From NCBI GenBank assembly GCA_964354365.1, contig CAYGZM010000003.1, positions 1 through 64,000 on the forward strand: a stretch of 64,000 nucleotides of DNA, read 5' to 3'. This document shows positions 40,559 to 50,217 of the stretch, piece by piece. Under the pieces are notes generated by a model. The model was given only the letters and a program-made list of their open reading frames with translations. It ran no database searches and was not told where the DNA came from. The position numbers were made by a program, and so were the translations under genes. The DNA is from CAYGZM01 sp964354365 (GTDB lineage Bacteria; Planctomycetota; Phycisphaerae; Sedimentisphaerales; Anaerobacaceae). Each line of letters opens with the position of its first letter. Within the stretch, counting starts at the first letter, position 1.

Positions 40559-42232
40559 CTACATCTGGTTCATCTTCTGTTCGGCTACAGGTAAGTGGGT
40601 CGGTAGATTCAAGCCCAAGTGCTGCAACAAGATGGCCTGGTGTTCAGTAGGTTGGGAGATACACCGCCGGCGAATCTCAATGCCAGACCGTGTCGGCAAC
40701 ACCACATCTACCATCCGAATCTGTGACAGCTCGTCTATCACCCGCCGCGGCTCGTCCCCAAGACCCTTTTGTTGACACATCTGACCCAACGTTTTCCACA
40801 ACACATAGGCCAAAAAGCAGACCAGAATATGAGCCTCTACTCGATCCTGACGCTGATGCCAAATTGGCCGAATCCGCAAATCACTCTTGTGTATCCGAAA
40901 CGCGGCCTCCGCATCCGTCAATTGCATGTACGACTTCCACAAATCCTCGCCGCTCCAGTCTGTGATATTGGTGCGCAATAGATAGCAACCTTCGCTCAGA
41001 GTGGCCCAATCTCGCCAGGCCTCTATCTTCTCCCAGACCAGGCTCGCTCCCCCATCTGTGCCCTGGATCACATCCGTCTTGAATAAACCAGCCGCCCGGC
41101 TGTAACGCCCCAGCAATCGTCCCAGACGCTTGGCAATCGTCACCAGCTTTTGCTTTCGCACAGCACAGCTTTGCTCGATGCTTATGAGTCCTTCTTCAAG
41201 TCGCTTCTCAAACCGCTGGTGAATAGCCTTCTCCTTCTGCCGACGGTCTTCGCTGCGACACAGGATAAACACCTCATCACCATCGGGGGATGAACACGTC
41301 TTGATCGCAAGGCCCTCGTGCACCTGCTGCCAGTCGTCCTTCAATAATGCCTGCTCATACCGTCTCAGAAGCGACTTCGGCGTCCCCACAATGTAGCGAC
41401 GACAGCCTTGTTTTAGATACTCAATGTTGTCCTCACAGACCATTCCCCGATCCATCACCCAAATCCGATTAGCCCGCCCATAACGGCCCTCCATCGTCTC
41501 GACAATCTCCTCCACCGTACTTACATCCGCCCGATTGCCGGCAAACACCTCATAACCCAAAGGCATCCCGCACCGACTAACCACCAGGGCAATACAAACC
41601 TGCTTGCAATCACTTCGCTTGTCACGAGAGTAACCATACTGCGCCAGAGCATTACCCGCAGCCAGTCCTTCAAAGTAGGTCGAAGTAACATCGTATAGCA
41701 ACAGGTCGTATTCGAGGTCAAACAACTGGCCCAGCCGCTGCTTCAAATACGTCTCTATGCCAGCTTTATGAGGCAATAGCTTGTCCAGGGCGCGATACAA
41801 CCTATCATCATTGACCTTCTCCGGCGGGATACCCGGCAAGTCATAAAGGGCGGTCCGCTTATATAAGTGCTCGGCTATATACAGCTCACTGGACGGGTCA
41901 CAGAAGCGGGCTATGACCAGCACCAACGCCATCAGCGACCATGGAATCTGCTCCTGGCCCTCGGGCAAAAGCTCGTTAAGAGCAGATACCAGCCCTAATC
42001 TATCCAGCAGTTGTCCTGCCAGCCACGGACCCCCAAACTCAAGACACCGCTCGACACGAATCCGCTTTATATCAACTTCAATCCACCGGGGCTCGACATC
42101 GTCAAACAGTTGTTCCTGATAACTACGATGGTCTGTTGCTGTGGCTGCCTCCCTGGGCCGGGCATCAGGCGTCTCGGAGCCGTCGCAGGATGTCCCAGTA
42201 TGCTCCGCGCGCCCCCTTGCCGATGGCCTCAA
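40559..42232 (-). CDS. IS1634-family transposase, N-terminally truncated
   Basis: This 557-codon frame contains the complete catalytic region: YDVTSTYFEGLAAGN, YGYSRDKRSDCKQVCIAL, NRIWVMDRGMVCE and the C-terminal HILVCFLAYVLWKTL. The family's usual beta-rich beginning (as in the copy at 1-890) is missing. The first 45 codons (SARGRAEHTGTSCDGSE) instead come from the end of the radical SAM gene read in another frame. So the real insertion begins near 42130-42165 and lacks its 5' end. It is probably an inactive relic. Confidence 0.88.
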   Translation of the reverse strand: MRPSARGRAEHTGTSCDGSETPDARPREAATATDHRSYQEQLFDDVEPRWIEVDIKRIRVERCLEFGGPWLAGQLLDRLGLVSALNELLPEGQEQIPWSLMALVLVIARFCDPSSELYIAEHLYKRTALYDLPGIPPEKVNDDRLYRALDKLLPHKAGIETYLKQRLGQLFDLEYDLLLYDVTSTYFEGLAAGNALAQYGYSRDKRSDCKQVCIALVVSRCGMPLGYEVFAGNRADVSTVEEIVETMEGRYGRANRIWVMDRGMVCEDNIEYLKQGCRRYIVGTPKSLLRRYEQALLKDDWQQVHEGLAIKTCSSPDGDEVFILCRSEDRRQKEKAIHQRFEKRLEEGLISIEQSCAVRKQKLVTIAKRLGRLLGRYSRAAGLFKTDVIQGTDGGASLVWEKIEAWRDWATLSEGCYLLRTNITDWSGEDLWKSYMQLTDAEAAFRIHKSDLRIRPIWHQRQDRVEAHILVCFLAYVLWKTLGQMCQQKGLGDEPRRVIDELSQIRMVDVVLPTRSGIEIRRRCISQPTEHQAILLQHLGLNLPTHLPVAEQKMNQM

Positions 42233-43607
42233 TCAGCGGAAGGTTCTGGTTGTAGTTGTAGTTATCCGGGCCGGCGTCGCTACGCTCCAAATCCGTCTCC
42301 AGCGCAGGCTCGAAGAACCTCCGGTCGCCGCCAATCAAATCTCTGACCACCTCAGCCGGGTTCTCGCCTAAGCCGGGCGATATGTAGAAGGTCGGCTTGA
42401 GCAGGTCGATTGCTCCATTGTACTTCCGGCGTATGCCGGCATATTCGCCCTTCCTGAGCTGCCGGGCGACGATTGCTTCCATAGCGGTACCGGGGTAAAT
42501 CCTTACGCCCAGCGCCGCGCCGGCGCAGTCGGGATTGATTTTCTTGATAAAGTCGATTGTCTCTTTCGCCGTCTGCGCGGTCTCGCCGGGTCCGCCGAGA
42601 AGCAGGTCTATCATTACGGCGATCCCGTTCGAGCGGCAAAGCGCCACCGCGCAGACAAGGTCGTCTCTGGTGTGCTGCTGCCGATAGGCTTTCAGCATCG
42701 ACGGGCACGCAGAGTCGCCCGTAAAATCAATGCCCACGCACCCGGCCCGCGCCATCGCCGCAGCCAGATCCTCGTCGAACGGTGCCGGCGACAGATAAGC
42801 ATACCACCCGATGCGTTCGCCGAGCGAGCGCCTGTTGAATTCCTCGCAGACCGCCACCGCGTGCCCGCGCGGGATATTGAACTCCGAGTCGCAAAGATGA
42901 AGCACGTTTATCCCCTGAGCGAATAACGACTCGGCCTCGTCGGCGACTTCGCAGGGGTCGCGCAATCTCAGCTCGGCGCCTTTTGCCAGCGGGTCGGCGC
43001 AGTAGATGCACCTGCGATTGCACCCGCGTTTGGTCTCCAGTCCGCACTGCCCCCCACGGTTGAAGTAAGCCGGATTATCGACAGAATCGCGGGCCGTTGG
43101 CAGCGAAATCGGGCTGGGCCAGGCCGGCGCATTACCGCGGGTTTCCCCGCCCTGCCGCCAGAGCAGGCCGGGAACCTCCGTGAATTCCCTCGCCCCCCGT
43201 AATTGATGAATAAGCGAAATTACCGCCGCTTCGCCGTCCCCGCGTATGCCGAAATCGGCGCCGGTATATTCAAGAATCGGCCCGCCAAAGATTGAAAATC
43301 CGACCCCGCCGAGCACAACCGGAGCATCGGTCAAGCTCTTAACAGCCTCTATGGTCCTTTTCAATTCAGGCACGAACCAATCGGCGCTGGGCCAGAAACA
43401 GTCATCCACATTGCGAAAGGAGATGCCGACAAGCTCCGGCTGATGCTCGAAGAAATGTCCCTTGATTGCCTCGGCCGGCTCCTCAACCAAAGCCAGGTCG
43501 AGAAGCTCAACATCGATTCCCGCCCGCCTGGCTGAGCCGGCCACATAGTCTAAGCCGATCGGCCCAATGACAGGAACCATCCTGTTTGCGTTGATCAGCG
43601 TCAGCAT
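42165..43607 (-). CDS. B12-binding-type radical SAM protein
   Basis: The 480-residue protein has residues 1-150 as a cobalamin-binding-like Rossmann domain (NANRMVPVIGPIGLDYVAG, PELVGISFRNVDDC, APVVLGGVGFSIF). The radical SAM core follows with ETKRGCNRRCIYCADPLAKG holding CX3CX2C. Later segments DLLLGGPGETAQTAKETI and ALGVRIYPGT match the class. The substrate is unknown; relatives act in methylation, tailoring of lipids or cofactors. Its 3' end abuts the transposase relic, so the C-terminus (AYWDILRRLRDA) may be altered. Confidence 0.87.
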   Translation of the reverse strand: MLTLINANRMVPVIGPIGLDYVAGSARRAGIDVELLDLALVEEPAEAIKGHFFEHQPELVGISFRNVDDCFWPSADWFVPELKRTIEAVKSLTDAPVVLGGVGFSIFGGPILEYTGADFGIRGDGEAAVISLIHQLRGAREFTEVPGLLWRQGGETRGNAPAWPSPISLPTARDSVDNPAYFNRGGQCGLETKRGCNRRCIYCADPLAKGAELRLRDPCEVADEAESLFAQGINVLHLCDSEFNIPRGHAVAVCEEFNRRSLGERIGWYAYLSPAPFDEDLAAAMARAGCVGIDFTGDSACPSMLKAYRQQHTRDDLVCAVALCRSNGIAVMIDLLLGGPGETAQTAKETIDFIKKINPDCAGAALGVRIYPGTAMEAIVARQLRKGEYAGIRRKYNGAIDLLKPTFYISPGLGENPAEVVRDLIGGDRRFFEPALETDLERSDAGPDNYNYNQNLPLIEAIGKGARGAYWDILRRLRDA

Positions 43608-43646
43608 TCTTCATCGCTCAACGTGCTTGCCGCTCTGCGAAATAAG

Positions 43647-43673
43647 AAAGGCTGGTCTATCCGGCCAGCCTTT
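43647..43673 (-). terminator. intrinsic terminator downstream of the porin gene
   Basis: AAAGGCTGG (43647-43655) pairs with CCAGCCTTT (43665-43673). On the minus strand the stem is followed by CTTATTT. Confidence 0.75.
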
Positions 43674-43704
43674 TCAAAGTGACAAAATCGCATCGCTAAA
43701 ATCA

Positions 43705-44535
43705 TCAGAACTTGTACGTCGCGCTCATGCTGGCCCACGTCTCGTCCTTATCGGGATTGACGGATTTATCCATTGTCACCTGGTGATAAACGCCCGGAGT
43801 CAAAGAGAAGTTCCCGCCGAGGTCAAAGGTTGTTGAGATGCCAAAGACCGCGTTACTCCAGTCCTGATCGACGTTTGCACCATTGGGTCCGACCCCATCA
43901 TTGAAAACCACCTCTGAGTGCAGGTTAATGACCTGTTCGGGGCTGCCTGTCCCCATGCCTTGCACGGGAATACCGTAATCAAGCATGAAGATGTGCGCGA
44001 AACCCGAAGCAGTCCCGCCTGCAGGAGACATAGTCCCCACCATCGTGCCGCTGTTGGACGGCCAGAGCTTCACAAGAACGTATGTCGGGACCAGGCCCTT
44101 TACCGGCAGAATATTCGGGAACGAAAGAATCGCGTGAAGCTCCTGCAGGTCTATGCTGCCTGTGGTATGACTGCTCATGTCCGGATAGTTGTAATAGACA
44201 TAACCCAGTCTGTAGTTGATGGCGTTCCTCTCGCCCGGATTGATGGCGTTTGAATAGTGCAGATAGTAGTCCCAGCGCTCGCCGGTCATTTCATATCCGC
44301 TCGAATTAGCCCTGTGGCCCATCGCGCTGACGCCGACCCCGCCGCCAAGATCCAGATTGACGCTCGGCTGGACGGCGCTCTTATCGTTGTAGATATCAAA
44401 CCCGCGCCAGACGTACTTGCTCAGATATGTTACATCGACCGATCCATGCAGCCCCCCGGGCCCAGGCTCCTGAGCATAGCCCAAACTCACTGCGGCCAAC
44501 AACAATACCACACTTACCAGAGTTCCCTTTTTCAT
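43705..44535 (-). CDS. outer-membrane beta-barrel protein (TorF/Gcw_chp-like)
   Basis: The 276-residue protein begins MKKGTLVSVVLLLAAVSLGY AQ, a signal peptide, after AAGGAGATCAAA. The mature start GSVDVTYLSKYVWRGFDIYN matches putative porins of the TorF type, and alternating strands run to a terminal Phe (SATYKF), the usual barrel end signal. It implies an outer membrane, consistent with a planctomycete. A longer start at 44604 would precede the signal peptide and is rejected. Terminator at 43647. Confidence 0.82.
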   Translation of the reverse strand: MKKGTLVSVVLLLAAVSLGYAQEPGPGGLHGSVDVTYLSKYVWRGFDIYNDKSAVQPSVNLDLGGGVGVSAMGHRANSSGYEMTGERWDYYLHYSNAINPGERNAINYRLGYVYYNYPDMSSHTTGSIDLQELHAILSFPNILPVKGLVPTYVLVKLWPSNSGTMVGTMSPAGGTASGFAHIFMLDYGIPVQGMGTGSPEQVINLHSEVVFNDGVGPNGANVDQDWSNAVFGISTTFDLGGNFSLTPGVYHQVTMDKSVNPDKDETWASMSATYKF

Positions 44536-44620
44536 TTTGATCTCCTTAAAAATACTCGTGTCCTCTGTACAAGATTTCTTTCCACACTCTACGCCGGACC
44601 TCAACGCAATAGCAATAGTC

Positions 44621-46012
44621 TTACCACTTCCCGGTTTTTCTCATTTCCGCCTTGGGCAGCTTCTCAAGGTCCTTAATGTACTTCTTGAGCTCCTTTTCGG
44701 GCAATTCATAATCGGTGAGTTTCCCGGACAGGTATGCATCGTAACCGCTAAGGTCCATCAGCCCATGTCCACTGTAGTTGAACAGGATCACCTTCTTCTT
44801 GCCTTCTTCTTTCGCCTTTTTGGCCTCGTCGATAACCGCAGCAAGAGCCTGGCTTGTTTCCGGGGCGGGGATGAAGCCCTCGGTTCTGGCCCATATAAGA
44901 GCGGCCTCGTAGGACGCCAACTGATTATACGCCCTCGGCTCAAGCAGCCCTTCGACTATCCCCTGGCAGACGAGCGGCGCCATACCGTGGTATCGCAGCC
45001 CCCCTGCGTGAATCGGGGGCGGTATGAAGGCGTGACCCAGCGTGTGCATAGCCAGCAGCGGCGTCGTGCAGGCCGTGTCGCCGAAATCGTACGCAAATGG
45101 CCCGCGGGTCATCGTCGGGCAGGCGGTCGGCTCAACCGGGATGATCTTGATATTCGCCCCGTTGATTTTGTCCGCGACAAACGGGAACGACAAGCCCGCA
45201 AAGTTGCTGCCGCCGCCGGCGCAGCCGATTACAATGTCCGGCATCTTCTCGCCGGCCATCTTGAGCTGCTTCTTCGCCTCCAGCCCTATTATCGTCTGAT
45301 GGAGCAGAACATGATTGAGCACGCTCCCCAGAGAGTAGCGCGTCTGGCCGGTTGGGTCGGTCACTGCCGCCTCGATTGCCTCGCTGATTGCGATTCCCAG
45401 GCTGCCAGGAGTATCCGGCATTTCCTTGAGCACTTTTCTGCCGGCGTTCGTCTCGCTGCTCGGACTCGCAATGCACTTCGCGTCCCAGACCTCCATCATT
45501 GTTTTTCTGAACGGCTTTTGCTCAAAACTGATCCTCACCATAAACACCTTGCATTCGAGCCCTATCAATTTGCAGGCGAAGGCAAGGGCGCTGCCCCACT
45601 GACCGGCCCCGGTCTCTGTGGTTAGTCTCTTAATGCCGAACTGCTTATTGTACCAGGCCTGGGGAACGGCTGTATTCGGCTTGTGGCTTCCGGGCGGGCT
45701 GGTGCTCTCGTCTTTGTAGTATATCCGTGCCGGCGTACCGAGGTGTTTCTCCAGATATACCGCCCTTCGCAGCGGCGCAGGCCGCCAGCGATAAAGTATG
45801 TTCAGCACTTCCTCCGGGATGTCTATCCACCTCTTGGAGCTTACCTCCTGCTCAATTAGGTTCATCGGGAACACCGGCGCGAGCATTTCCGGCGAAACCG
45901 GTTTGCCATCGGGCCCGAGCGGCGGAAGCAGCGGCGTAGGCAGGTCCGCCGCCAGGTTGTACCATTGCCGGGGGATGTCTTTCTCGTTCAGGAAGACCTT
46001 TACTTGTTCCAT
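44621..46012 (-). CDS. trpB: TrpB-like tryptophan synthase beta chain, TrpB2 type
   Basis: The 463-residue PLP enzyme holds the Schiff-base lysine in PPGSHKPNTAVPQAW, the phosphate-binding loop CAGGGSNFAGL and the TETGAGQWGSALAFACK block. Length and the N-terminal extension PRQWYNLAADLPTPLLPPLG place it in the TrpB2 subgroup, which is usually not next to trpA. No trpA is adjacent. It condenses indole and serine and may salvage indole. The leader has GGAGTGCAG before the ATG. Confidence 0.95.
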   Translation of the reverse strand: MEQVKVFLNEKDIPRQWYNLAADLPTPLLPPLGPDGKPVSPEMLAPVFPMNLIEQEVSSKRWIDIPEEVLNILYRWRPAPLRRAVYLEKHLGTPARIYYKDESTSPPGSHKPNTAVPQAWYNKQFGIKRLTTETGAGQWGSALAFACKLIGLECKVFMVRISFEQKPFRKTMMEVWDAKCIASPSSETNAGRKVLKEMPDTPGSLGIAISEAIEAAVTDPTGQTRYSLGSVLNHVLLHQTIIGLEAKKQLKMAGEKMPDIVIGCAGGGSNFAGLSFPFVADKINGANIKIIPVEPTACPTMTRGPFAYDFGDTACTTPLLAMHTLGHAFIPPPIHAGGLRYHGMAPLVCQGIVEGLLEPRAYNQLASYEAALIWARTEGFIPAPETSQALAAVIDEAKKAKEEGKKKVILFNYSGHGLMDLSGYDAYLSGKLTDYELPEKELKKYIKDLEKLPKAEMRKTGKW

Positions 46013-46347
46013 TGTTCTGCACTCCTAACAAAACCTTGTCCGTCTTCTACAGCAAGCGGGCGACTCCGTGAACGCCAATTTGCACAATGATACAGTTCCT
46101 TGACGGCACGTCAAGCCGCTTTTTTTGGCGTTTTTGGCTTTTTCTCAAGCCCCGTTTGGAGGCCGTCCCATCAAGATCGCAGCTCCCGCTGTAAACGCAG
46201 AGCGAATCGTTCGCTGAAAATGACACGCGGCGCCTGGGAATCCATGATAACCAGCCGGAATCCGCATAACCAGGACCACACGGACAGTAAAATAGGCAAT
46301 TTACAGTAAAGAGAGGCTGGCGACGGATAGCGCTCGGTCAAGGCCCG
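46013..46347. other. intergenic region with trpB2 promoter
   Basis: Apart from the promoter at 46087-46115, nothing is recognised in these 335 bases. Confidence 0.5.
46087..46115 (-). promoter_or_regulatory. trpB2 promoter overlapped by a palindrome
   Basis: On the minus strand TTGACG (46114-46109), 16 bases, TATCAT (46092-46087). The -35 lies in the perfect palindrome CTTGACG-GCA-CGTCAAG (46099-46115), suggesting repressor control. Confidence 0.55.
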
Positions 46348-48933
46348 CTATTGCTCCTGCTCGGCGCTTTGGCCCCACTGCTCGGCGAATTCGGCGAAAT
46401 CAAGCTCATTTATGATGTTGTCCGCTGGCTCCGAGATATCACACGCGGGATACCACTCGGGATCGCCAAGACTGCTGAGCCAGGCATCGCAAAGCGCCGC
46501 GAGGTCCGTTACATCAACGCTGCAATTCGCCACGAAGTCGCCGACTATCGGCTCGGCGGTAACTTCGGACGTGAGCCTGATGTTGGGCACGGCGCTTGCA
46601 AAGTAGAAATAATAGTCGAAGGTCGAATCCCTCCATGATGTCGGGCTGCCGTGCATACTGTCGGAGAATTGCATCAGCACGCGGTCGGCGCCCGTCTCAG
46701 AGGCTGCGCAGGTTCCATCATAGGCCCAGGACCTGTTGTCGTGGCTGAAGTCTATCATCAGATTGCTCGTGCCGTTGTACTCGAAGGGCGTCTGGAAATC
46801 GAACTGGCACCATCCCGTGGTCGGTCGCGGCTCATGATTGAAATACACGGTGGTCCAGCCGCTCGTCTCGAAGTATGGAGCTGAGTAATATGCGTTTCGG
46901 CTGGTATGCTTCATCCGGATCGTCCAGTAGTTGAGCTGGTACCCGGGCCGTTCCCAAACATCCAGCGCCAGAGTGGTAATCGTCTTGGGGCCTCCTATGT
47001 CACTCGATAGATATATAACCTGCGTTCTGCTGTCTTCGTAGCTTGTGCCAAAAGGCCAGGGCGTCACCAGGCCCGTTTGCGGCGCAAAGGTCGTGATGGT
47101 GACATTATTGACGTCGATGGCGACGACTGCCGGCTCCCCGTCGCCTCCTTCAGGCGGCGTCCCGCCGTCGTTGGCCGCGAAATAGAGCTCGTCCGGCCCG
47201 GTGTAGTACGTGCACGGCCAATAGTTGACCGTATTGCCGTAGTTTGCGAGGGTATAAGGTGCGGTGGTAATCTTCCCGCCGACAGGGTCGCTCAGCGTCC
47301 CGTGCATCGGCAACACCGCTATCTTATAGGAAATCCTGCCCGGCGGATTCGGATGGCCGTCGTCGGCGGCGGAAAGCACAATGTTCTGGGCAGTGCCGGA
47401 AATTGCCGAGGCGGCGCCGCTGTATGCCGTCGGGGGGGTGTGGCTTGTGGAAACGAAATCGACGCGCCATACGTTGCCTGTAGAGCCATAGTCCGAAGAT
47501 CTGCCCGTCGTCGCGGCCTTGTTTGCGAAAAGGTGCGGAGGCTTGCCGGCCGTCAACGTGACGAACCTGTTGGAAGGCAGCTTTGTGAACACGTAGATGC
47601 CCTGGGCGTTGGTGCTTGTATAGAGGGTGCCGTAGCCGCTCGGCGTCGCGGCTATCTGCACGTCCGGGATCGCATTGCCCGCCATATCGGTGGCCCGTCC
47701 GCTGATGATCTCGCCCGATCCGGAGATGAAGATGTTATATACGCAGCTATGAATGGTGTTGTAGTAATAAGATGCATCGACCACCGGCAGCGCGTACCAG
47801 GCGTTGTCATGGCCGCTCCAGCCCATATTCAGATGATGGTAGAGCGTGGACGAATTGTACCCGTATCCGTCACATACGACCGCGTGTCCGCTGGTCCCCT
47901 TGATGCCCAGCAAAACGGGCAGGCCCGCATCCAGGTTGGTATTGACCATATTATTCAGCACCGTGCCCATTGCCGGGCTCGTTGCGATAACCGTGTTGCC
48001 GTACCCGAAGGAGTTTCTCAGGCTCAGATAGCCGTCATCGAGCGACGCCGTTGAGCTTCCTGAGCCGTACACCGTGTCAATCGATTCGGCGACCTGGTAG
48101 CAGAGCCACCCTATGGCCTGCCTCTCGACCGGCGTTATGCCGCCGTCGGGCGCAAACGGCATATTGCTCCAGGCGTATGTCCCCGGGTACTGGTGATACC
48201 GCATCAATTGCGCCATCGCCGCGGCCACGCATCCGATTGGATAGTTGTCCGAATTGCCGGCCTCGTAAGGCGGAGTGTAGTAGTTGTAACAGCTTGTCCC
48301 GCCGACGTAGCCGCCTACGGTTGCCTGGCCCCACGTGCTCTGCACCAGCGGGCCCACCCGCATATCCGCAACGCCCGGCAGGCCCATTATGGTCACGCCC
48401 GTACTTGCGGCGGCAAGCCGGTCCCGTTTTGCCTGAGCGTTGCCGATGGCCTCCTCAAGGGCCGTCTCGTCCTGGCCGGTGGTGCTTTGAAGCAGCACGC
48501 CGGCCTTTGCGGCCTCAAGTCCTCGCACAGCCGCGATGCGGGCAGGCACATCCCGCCCAACCAGGGCCCCCAAGGGCCTGTCATCCGAAGGATCGTAAGC
48601 TCCCGTTTCAACAAAGCACAATATCGGCTCGACCGCATCGTCGGCAGGGACAATCGCGTATCCGCCCGGCTGTAAATAGACAACGTAATAGACCGCCTCT
48701 GCATCATCATTTGTGAAGGTCTCGACCCGCTCGATTTGCCTGCCGAGACTCGCGCCGAGAGGCTGATAATTGTTTTTTAGCCAGCCCTTGACCACATTCT
48801 GCGCCTGTTCGGCGTCCACCGGCCCTGCAAATAGCCCGGCAGGACACAATACGAGCATCAATAATGCAAAAATGCCCGTAATCTGGATTCTAATGCCGAC
48901 TCGGCGCACTTGGAATTGGGTATTGGGTCTCAT
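46348..48933 (-). CDS. secreted C10-family cysteine peptidase with accessory domains
   Basis: The 861-residue protein starts at ATG 48933 behind GGAGGGC; a start at 48990 would add a segment before the signal peptide. The signal peptide is at about 15-36 (IFALLMLVLCPAGLFA). Residues 38-190 resemble the streptopain (SpeB) propeptide. The peptidase domain has catalytic Cys in YPIGCVAAAMAQLMRY (about 235) and His in GTSGHAVVCDGYG (about 350). A carboxypeptidase-regulatory-like domain follows (about 425-510), then cadherin-like and beta domains. The C-terminus carries dockerin-like repeats (VTDLAALCDAWL, INELDFAEFAEQW). It is likely an extracellular protease. Confidence 0.88.
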   Translation of the reverse strand: MRPNTQFQVRRVGIRIQITGIFALLMLVLCPAGLFAGPVDAEQAQNVVKGWLKNNYQPLGASLGRQIERVETFTNDDAEAVYYVVYLQPGGYAIVPADDAVEPILCFVETGAYDPSDDRPLGALVGRDVPARIAAVRGLEAAKAGVLLQSTTGQDETALEEAIGNAQAKRDRLAAASTGVTIMGLPGVADMRVGPLVQSTWGQATVGGYVGGTSCYNYYTPPYEAGNSDNYPIGCVAAAMAQLMRYHQYPGTYAWSNMPFAPDGGITPVERQAIGWLCYQVAESIDTVYGSGSSTASLDDGYLSLRNSFGYGNTVIATSPAMGTVLNNMVNTNLDAGLPVLLGIKGTSGHAVVCDGYGYNSSTLYHHLNMGWSGHDNAWYALPVVDASYYYNTIHSCVYNIFISGSGEIISGRATDMAGNAIPDVQIAATPSGYGTLYTSTNAQGIYVFTKLPSNRFVTLTAGKPPHLFANKAATTGRSSDYGSTGNVWRVDFVSTSHTPPTAYSGAASAISGTAQNIVLSAADDGHPNPPGRISYKIAVLPMHGTLSDPVGGKITTAPYTLANYGNTVNYWPCTYYTGPDELYFAANDGGTPPEGGDGEPAVVAIDVNNVTITTFAPQTGLVTPWPFGTSYEDSRTQVIYLSSDIGGPKTITTLALDVWERPGYQLNYWTIRMKHTSRNAYYSAPYFETSGWTTVYFNHEPRPTTGWCQFDFQTPFEYNGTSNLMIDFSHDNRSWAYDGTCAASETGADRVLMQFSDSMHGSPTSWRDSTFDYYFYFASAVPNIRLTSEVTAEPIVGDFVANCSVDVTDLAALCDAWLSSLGDPEWYPACDISEPADNIINELDFAEFAEQWGQSAEQEQ

Positions 48934-49299
48934 TTGATGCCCTCCTGGCTTATTTGCCCCCGTCATCTTTCTCTCCAACTTGACTAACACATAATTCAGT
49001 TAGTACGTCAAAAGCCATTATATCCTCCCCCGCAGCACATTGCAAAGCATTTCACAGACAGTAAAACGCCCGCCTTGTCCGTCTGGGCGTACCGAGGCAC
49101 AATCTCTATCGTGTGACTGTCAATAGTTATTCGTTCAGGAAAATCCATCATACCACTTCCTTCGGCCAGAATATCACATACCCCGCCCTTTGCAACCGGC
49201 AGCCGGGGGGAAAGACGCGACGGCCCGCCAATTCGGGAAGTCCAAACTCCCCGGGGTATTTCCCAGGGCGGAAGCGGGGATTCGGAAAAAGGTGGGGGA

Positions 49300-49420
49300 A
49301 AATTGGCTTTGATTGGGTTTGTTTTTTCGAGTGGGACAGGGGTGGTTTGTTTTCATAAACCTTTGCGGCAAAAGCTGTTGCATTGGTTTTGTCTTTGGGA
49401 GAATTGGCTTTGTTTTGCAA
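49300..49420 (-). repeat. MQNK-type dispersed segment, second copy
   Basis: On the minus strand ATGCAAAACAAAGCCAAT begins a segment related to 19261-19400, including TATGAAAACAAACC and AAACAAACCCAATCAAAGCC. Confidence 0.5.
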
Positions 49421-49569
49421 AAAAACAGGCCGATTTGTAGAGGGGTCTCGACAAGTGTAGAGCGCGGGTGTTGGCCACTAAGACACAAAGGCACAAAGAA
49501 ACGGACTGATAGAGGGAGTGGGAGTGCAAAAATCAAAGTGTAAAGTGCAAGACTGTGGAATCCCAACCT

Positions 49570-49690
49570 GTACGTGTTTAGCCGGACAACTGCTTTTGCG
49601 GTCTTCCTGGTAGGGCACGGGCTTGAAGCCCGTGCGACCACGGCCAGGATGGCCGTGCCACGAGGGTATTTCGCATGGCTAAACACGTAC
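49570..49690. mobile_element. 121-bp element with 14-bp inverted repeats and nested hairpins
   Basis: The ends are GTACGTGTTTAGCC (49570-49583) and its exact reverse complement (49677-49690). Inside are two further palindromes: GCACGGGCTT/AAGCCCGTGC and CACGGCC/GGCCGTG. There is no ORF. The flanks show no clear target duplication. Confidence 0.75.
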
Positions 49691-49766
49691 CCCGACCTCG
49701 TCGGGATGGGCGTTTTAGTTGTAGGTTCGTTCTCCATATCAAGAGTCCTCTATTTGTTAGATGTAT

Positions 49767-49795
49767 ATTATACATCGCGTGGAGTTGGGTGTCAA
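49767..49795 (-). promoter_or_regulatory. perfect sigma-70 consensus promoter, repeat copy 2
   Basis: Minus strand TTGACA, 17 bases, TATAAT, followed by ATACATCTAACAAATAGAGG as in the copy at 18916-18944. Confidence 0.75.
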
Positions 49796-50062
49796 GTTAA
49801 TTTTTAATCGCGGATTTCGCGGATTCAAACGGATTTTGGCCACGAGAGGACGTATTCCTTTCCACTGTTACCCAAAATCAGCCATTTTTGAACCAGGCCA
49901 AAAATTCACTGTGCCTACCTCAAGCCTCAAGAGGTCTGTTCGTCGCTGCAAAACCGTATTCTTGCACTGAGAATAAGGTTTTGCTGCCAGTTGAACCTTA
50001 ACACTTGCACCGAAAGTCTGCCCACCCATAACTGACCGATTACTTTTTTTGCATTTTTTTGC

Positions 50063-50092
50063 TTGACGTTTTGTGCGCCATAGTAATAGCAT
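50063..50092 (+). promoter_or_regulatory. putative promoter of the PEP-CTERM gene at 50218
   Basis: TTGACG (50063-50068), an 18-base spacer and TAGCAT (50087-50092). Confidence 0.45.
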
Positions 50093-50217
50093 AAGGTATC
50101 GAGTATTGGGTGGTGGAAGGAATTTTACCCTCCTCGGAGGAGGCCTTCCCCATGACATACGGCCGGAGTTATATTGTGTCTGAACGTTGATGATGTTTCA
50201 AAAAGAAAAGGAGAACT

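Larger units (their letters stand above)
48934..50217. other. 1.28-kb non-coding region of repeats
   Basis: No supported gene. It holds a MQNK-type segment (49300-49420, minus), the theme CACTAAGACACAAAGGCAC near 49477, an inverted-repeat element (49570-49690), a promoter-bearing repeat (49767-49795, minus) and the promoter of the PEP-CTERM gene (50063-50092). A 187-codon minus frame from 49737 runs through several of these repeats and is judged non-genic. Confidence 0.75.

Noticed and set aside
49174..49737. 187-codon minus-strand ORF
   Set aside because: It runs through the inverted-repeat element and repeat modules; composition is that of the repeats, not of a protein family.
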